A DNA stretch of 7,168 nt from assembly GCA_900766635.1 (NCBI GenBank), contig CAAFWA010000140.1, positions 1-7,168 of the forward strand, given 5' to 3'. A model generated the notes under the pieces. The model was given only the letters and a program-made list of their open reading frames with translations. It searched no databases and was not told the DNA's origin. The position numbers and the translations under genes are program-made. This DNA is from an uncultured Acinetobacter sp. GTDB taxonomy: Bacteria; Pseudomonadota; Gammaproteobacteria; Pseudomonadales; Moraxellaceae. Positions 5,682-7,168 of this stretch are shown piece by piece; positions within the stretch are counted from its first letter, which is position 1, and every line of letters starts with the position of its first letter.

Positions 5682-7168
5682 AACGTGGAGCCTCAGGTAG
5701 CCAACGTTGTAATAAAGCATCTACATGATCAGGATATTGGCTTAAGATTTGCTGTGCAACATAATGTGCTTGATGCAATAGATGATCATCACGTTCAAGT
5801 TTCGCAACTCTAAAGCCCAAATCTCCTGTTTGTTTGGTACCAAGCAGTTCACCCGGGCCACGAATTTCTAAATCTTTTTCTGCGATGACAAAGCCGTCGT
5901 TACTCTCACGTAAAATGCGTAAACGCTCTTGGCCATTTTGTGATAACGGGTGTTTATACAATAAGGCACAAAAACTTGCCTGTGCACCACGCCCCACCCG
6001 ACCACGTAACTGATGCAATTGTGACAAGCCTAAACGCTCCGCATTTTCAATCACCATTAATGAGGCATTTGGAACATTGACCCCGACTTCAATCACCGTG
6101 GTAGCAATTAATAATTGAATAGCGTTGTCTTTAAAAGCTTGCATCACGCTTTGTTTTTCATCGGCTTTCATTTTGCCATGCACTAAGCCCACCTTGAGCT
6201 CAGGATAGCGCTGTTGAATATCCATAAACGTTGCTTCGGCAGCTTGGGCATCTAAAGTTTCCGATTGCTCAACCAAGGTACATACCCAATACGCTTGTTT
6301 GCCTTGCATGCAATTATTGGCAATTCGATCTAAAACTTCATCACGGCGTTCTAAAGGCACAGTCACAGTTTGAATTGGGGTACGCCCCGGCGGAAGTTCA
6401 TCAATAATTGAGGTATCTAAATCGCCATAAGCAGACATGGCGAGGGTACGTGGAATGGGAGTAGCAGTCATCACCAATTGATGCGGGGTCATATCCGCTA
6501 CGCCTTTATTACGTAAGGCTAAGCGTTGATCAACCCCAAAACGATGCTGCTCATCAATAATCACTAAACCCAATTTGGCAAATTGCACACTGTCTTGGAA
6601 AAGTGCATGTGTACCCACAACTAAATGTGCAGAGCCATCGTGCACTGCTTGTTCGGCCTGTTGGCGTGCTTTACCTTTTTGTTTGCCTGAGAGCCATGTA
6701 ACATGAATGCCTAAAGGTTCAAACCATGTTTTAAAATTTAAATAATGCTGTTCGGCAAGAATTTCCGTGGGTGCCATCAGCGCCACCTGCCAACCCTCTT
6801 CTAAGGCATGACACGCAGCTACAGCAGCAACAAGGGTTTTACCTGCACCCACATCGCCTTGTACTAAACGTAACATCGGTTTAGGGTGCTTTAAATCTTC
6901 AATAATCTCTTTTGAGACACGCTTTTGTGCCCCTGTCATCTCAAAAGGCAGCCCTGCAAGCAGTTGTTTAGCTAGGCTTTGACTTGGCTTAAAGCTTGGT
7001 GCTTGAATTTGCTGAATATAGGCGCGCCGTGTCAGTAAACTCAATTGATGCGCCACCAACTCTTCAAAAATTAAACGCTGTAGTGCAGGATGCGAACCTT
7101 GTGCCAATTGCACCATATTGGCATCACTTGGCGGTTGATGTAGATAGTACAGTGCCTGTTTTAAGCCA
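5668..7168 (-). CDS. recG: RecG, ATP-dependent DNA helicase (N-terminus outside window)
   Basis: The C-terminal 499 residues of RecG (E. coli 693), open in frame to the window edge; the Met codon at 7114-7116 is internal. The part before it (GLKQALYYLHQPPSDAN) still matches RecG, while most of the N-terminal wedge domain is missing. Helicase motifs are Walker A GDVGAGKT (6835-6858), DEQH box (6544-6555), motif III TATPIPRT just downstream, motif VI with QLRGRVGRG, and the RecG-specific TRG region with GFVIAEKDLEIRGPGELLG, ending in the conserved RWLPEAPRY. RecG is a double-stranded DNA translocase that remodels stalled replication forks, R-loops and Holliday junctions in the cytoplasm. All catalytic motifs seen are intact. 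The TGA stop (5668-5670) lies within the start region of the comF-family gene. The promoter must lie outside the window. Confidence 0.97.
   Translation of the reverse strand, partial: GLKQALYYLHQPPSDANMVQLAQGSHPALQRLIFEELVAHQLSLLTRRAYIQQIQAPSFKPSQSLAKQLLAGLPFEMTGAQKRVSKEIIEDLKHPKPMLRLVQGDVGAGKTLVAAVAACHALEEGWQVALMAPTEILAEQHYLNFKTWFEPLGIHVTWLSGKQKGKARQQAEQAVHDGSAHLVVGTHALFQDSVQFAKLGLVIIDEQHRFGVDQRLALRNKGVADMTPHQLVMTATPIPRTLAMSAYGDLDTSIIDELPPGRTPIQTVTVPLERRDEVLDRIANNCMQGKQAYWVCTLVEQSETLDAQAAEATFMDIQQRYPELKVGLVHGKMKADEKQSVMQAFKDNAIQLLIATTVIEVGVNVPNASLMVIENAERLGLSQLHQLRGRVGRGAQASFCALLYKHPLSQNGQERLRILRESNDGFVIAEKDLEIRGPGELLGTKQTGDLGFRVAKLERDDHLLHQAHYVAQQILSQYPDHVDALLQRWLPEAPRYAYV

Noticed and set aside
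5682..5720. Upstream ATG (5718-5720) as the comF start
   Set aside because: It adds 13 residues that overlap recG coding sequence and are unlike ComF N-termini; the ATG at 5679-5681 has a well-spaced GAGG.
7114..7116. ATG as the recG start
   Set aside because: The in-frame sequence upstream of it continues to the window edge and still matches RecG, and about 190 N-terminal residues of the family would be missing.

Overview
This window looks like chromosomal DNA of a gammaproteobacterium of the family Moraxellaceae, most probably Acinetobacter. The evidence is the moderately AT-rich composition, protein sequences close to those I know from that genus, and the mlaF-E-D-C-B gene order with an enlarged MlaD. 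The genus call rests on recognition of protein sequences, not on a marker gene. All genes are conserved housekeeping or envelope genes. I see no mobile element, CRISPR array, RNA gene, or sign of recent transfer.

Layout. (1) 1-2883, plus strand: the 3' two thirds of mlaF, then complete mlaE, mlaD, mlaC and mlaB. They are packed with ATGA and TAATG stop/start overlaps or a 15-base gap, so they form one operon. Together they encode the Mla machine that keeps the outer membrane asymmetric: the ATPase MlaF with its STAS partner MlaB, the permease MlaE, the membrane-anchored MCE protein MlaD, and the periplasmic lipid carrier MlaC. (2) 2882-2907: a strong hairpin terminator with a cUUCGg loop, placed between convergent mlaB and corA and usable in both directions. 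(3) 2930-3943, minus strand: a CorA-type divalent cation channel with the GMN signature. (4) 3944-4092: a 149-base divergent intergenic region holding the start signals for corA and for the next operon. (5) 4093-5090, plus strand: a two-gene operon of a LOG-family nucleotide phosphoribohydrolase and a Nudix hydrolase, joined by an ATGA overlap. (6) 5070-7168, minus strand: recG (5' end outside the window) followed by an overlapping comF-family gene, whose 3' end overlaps the Nudix gene tail to tail by 21 bases.

There is no gene-free stretch above 300 bases. I found no convincing undescribed system. The points most worth a second look are the roughly 47-residue insertion inside the MCE domain of MlaD, the altered STAS site of MlaB, the LOG-Nudix pairing, and the two gene overlaps around comF.
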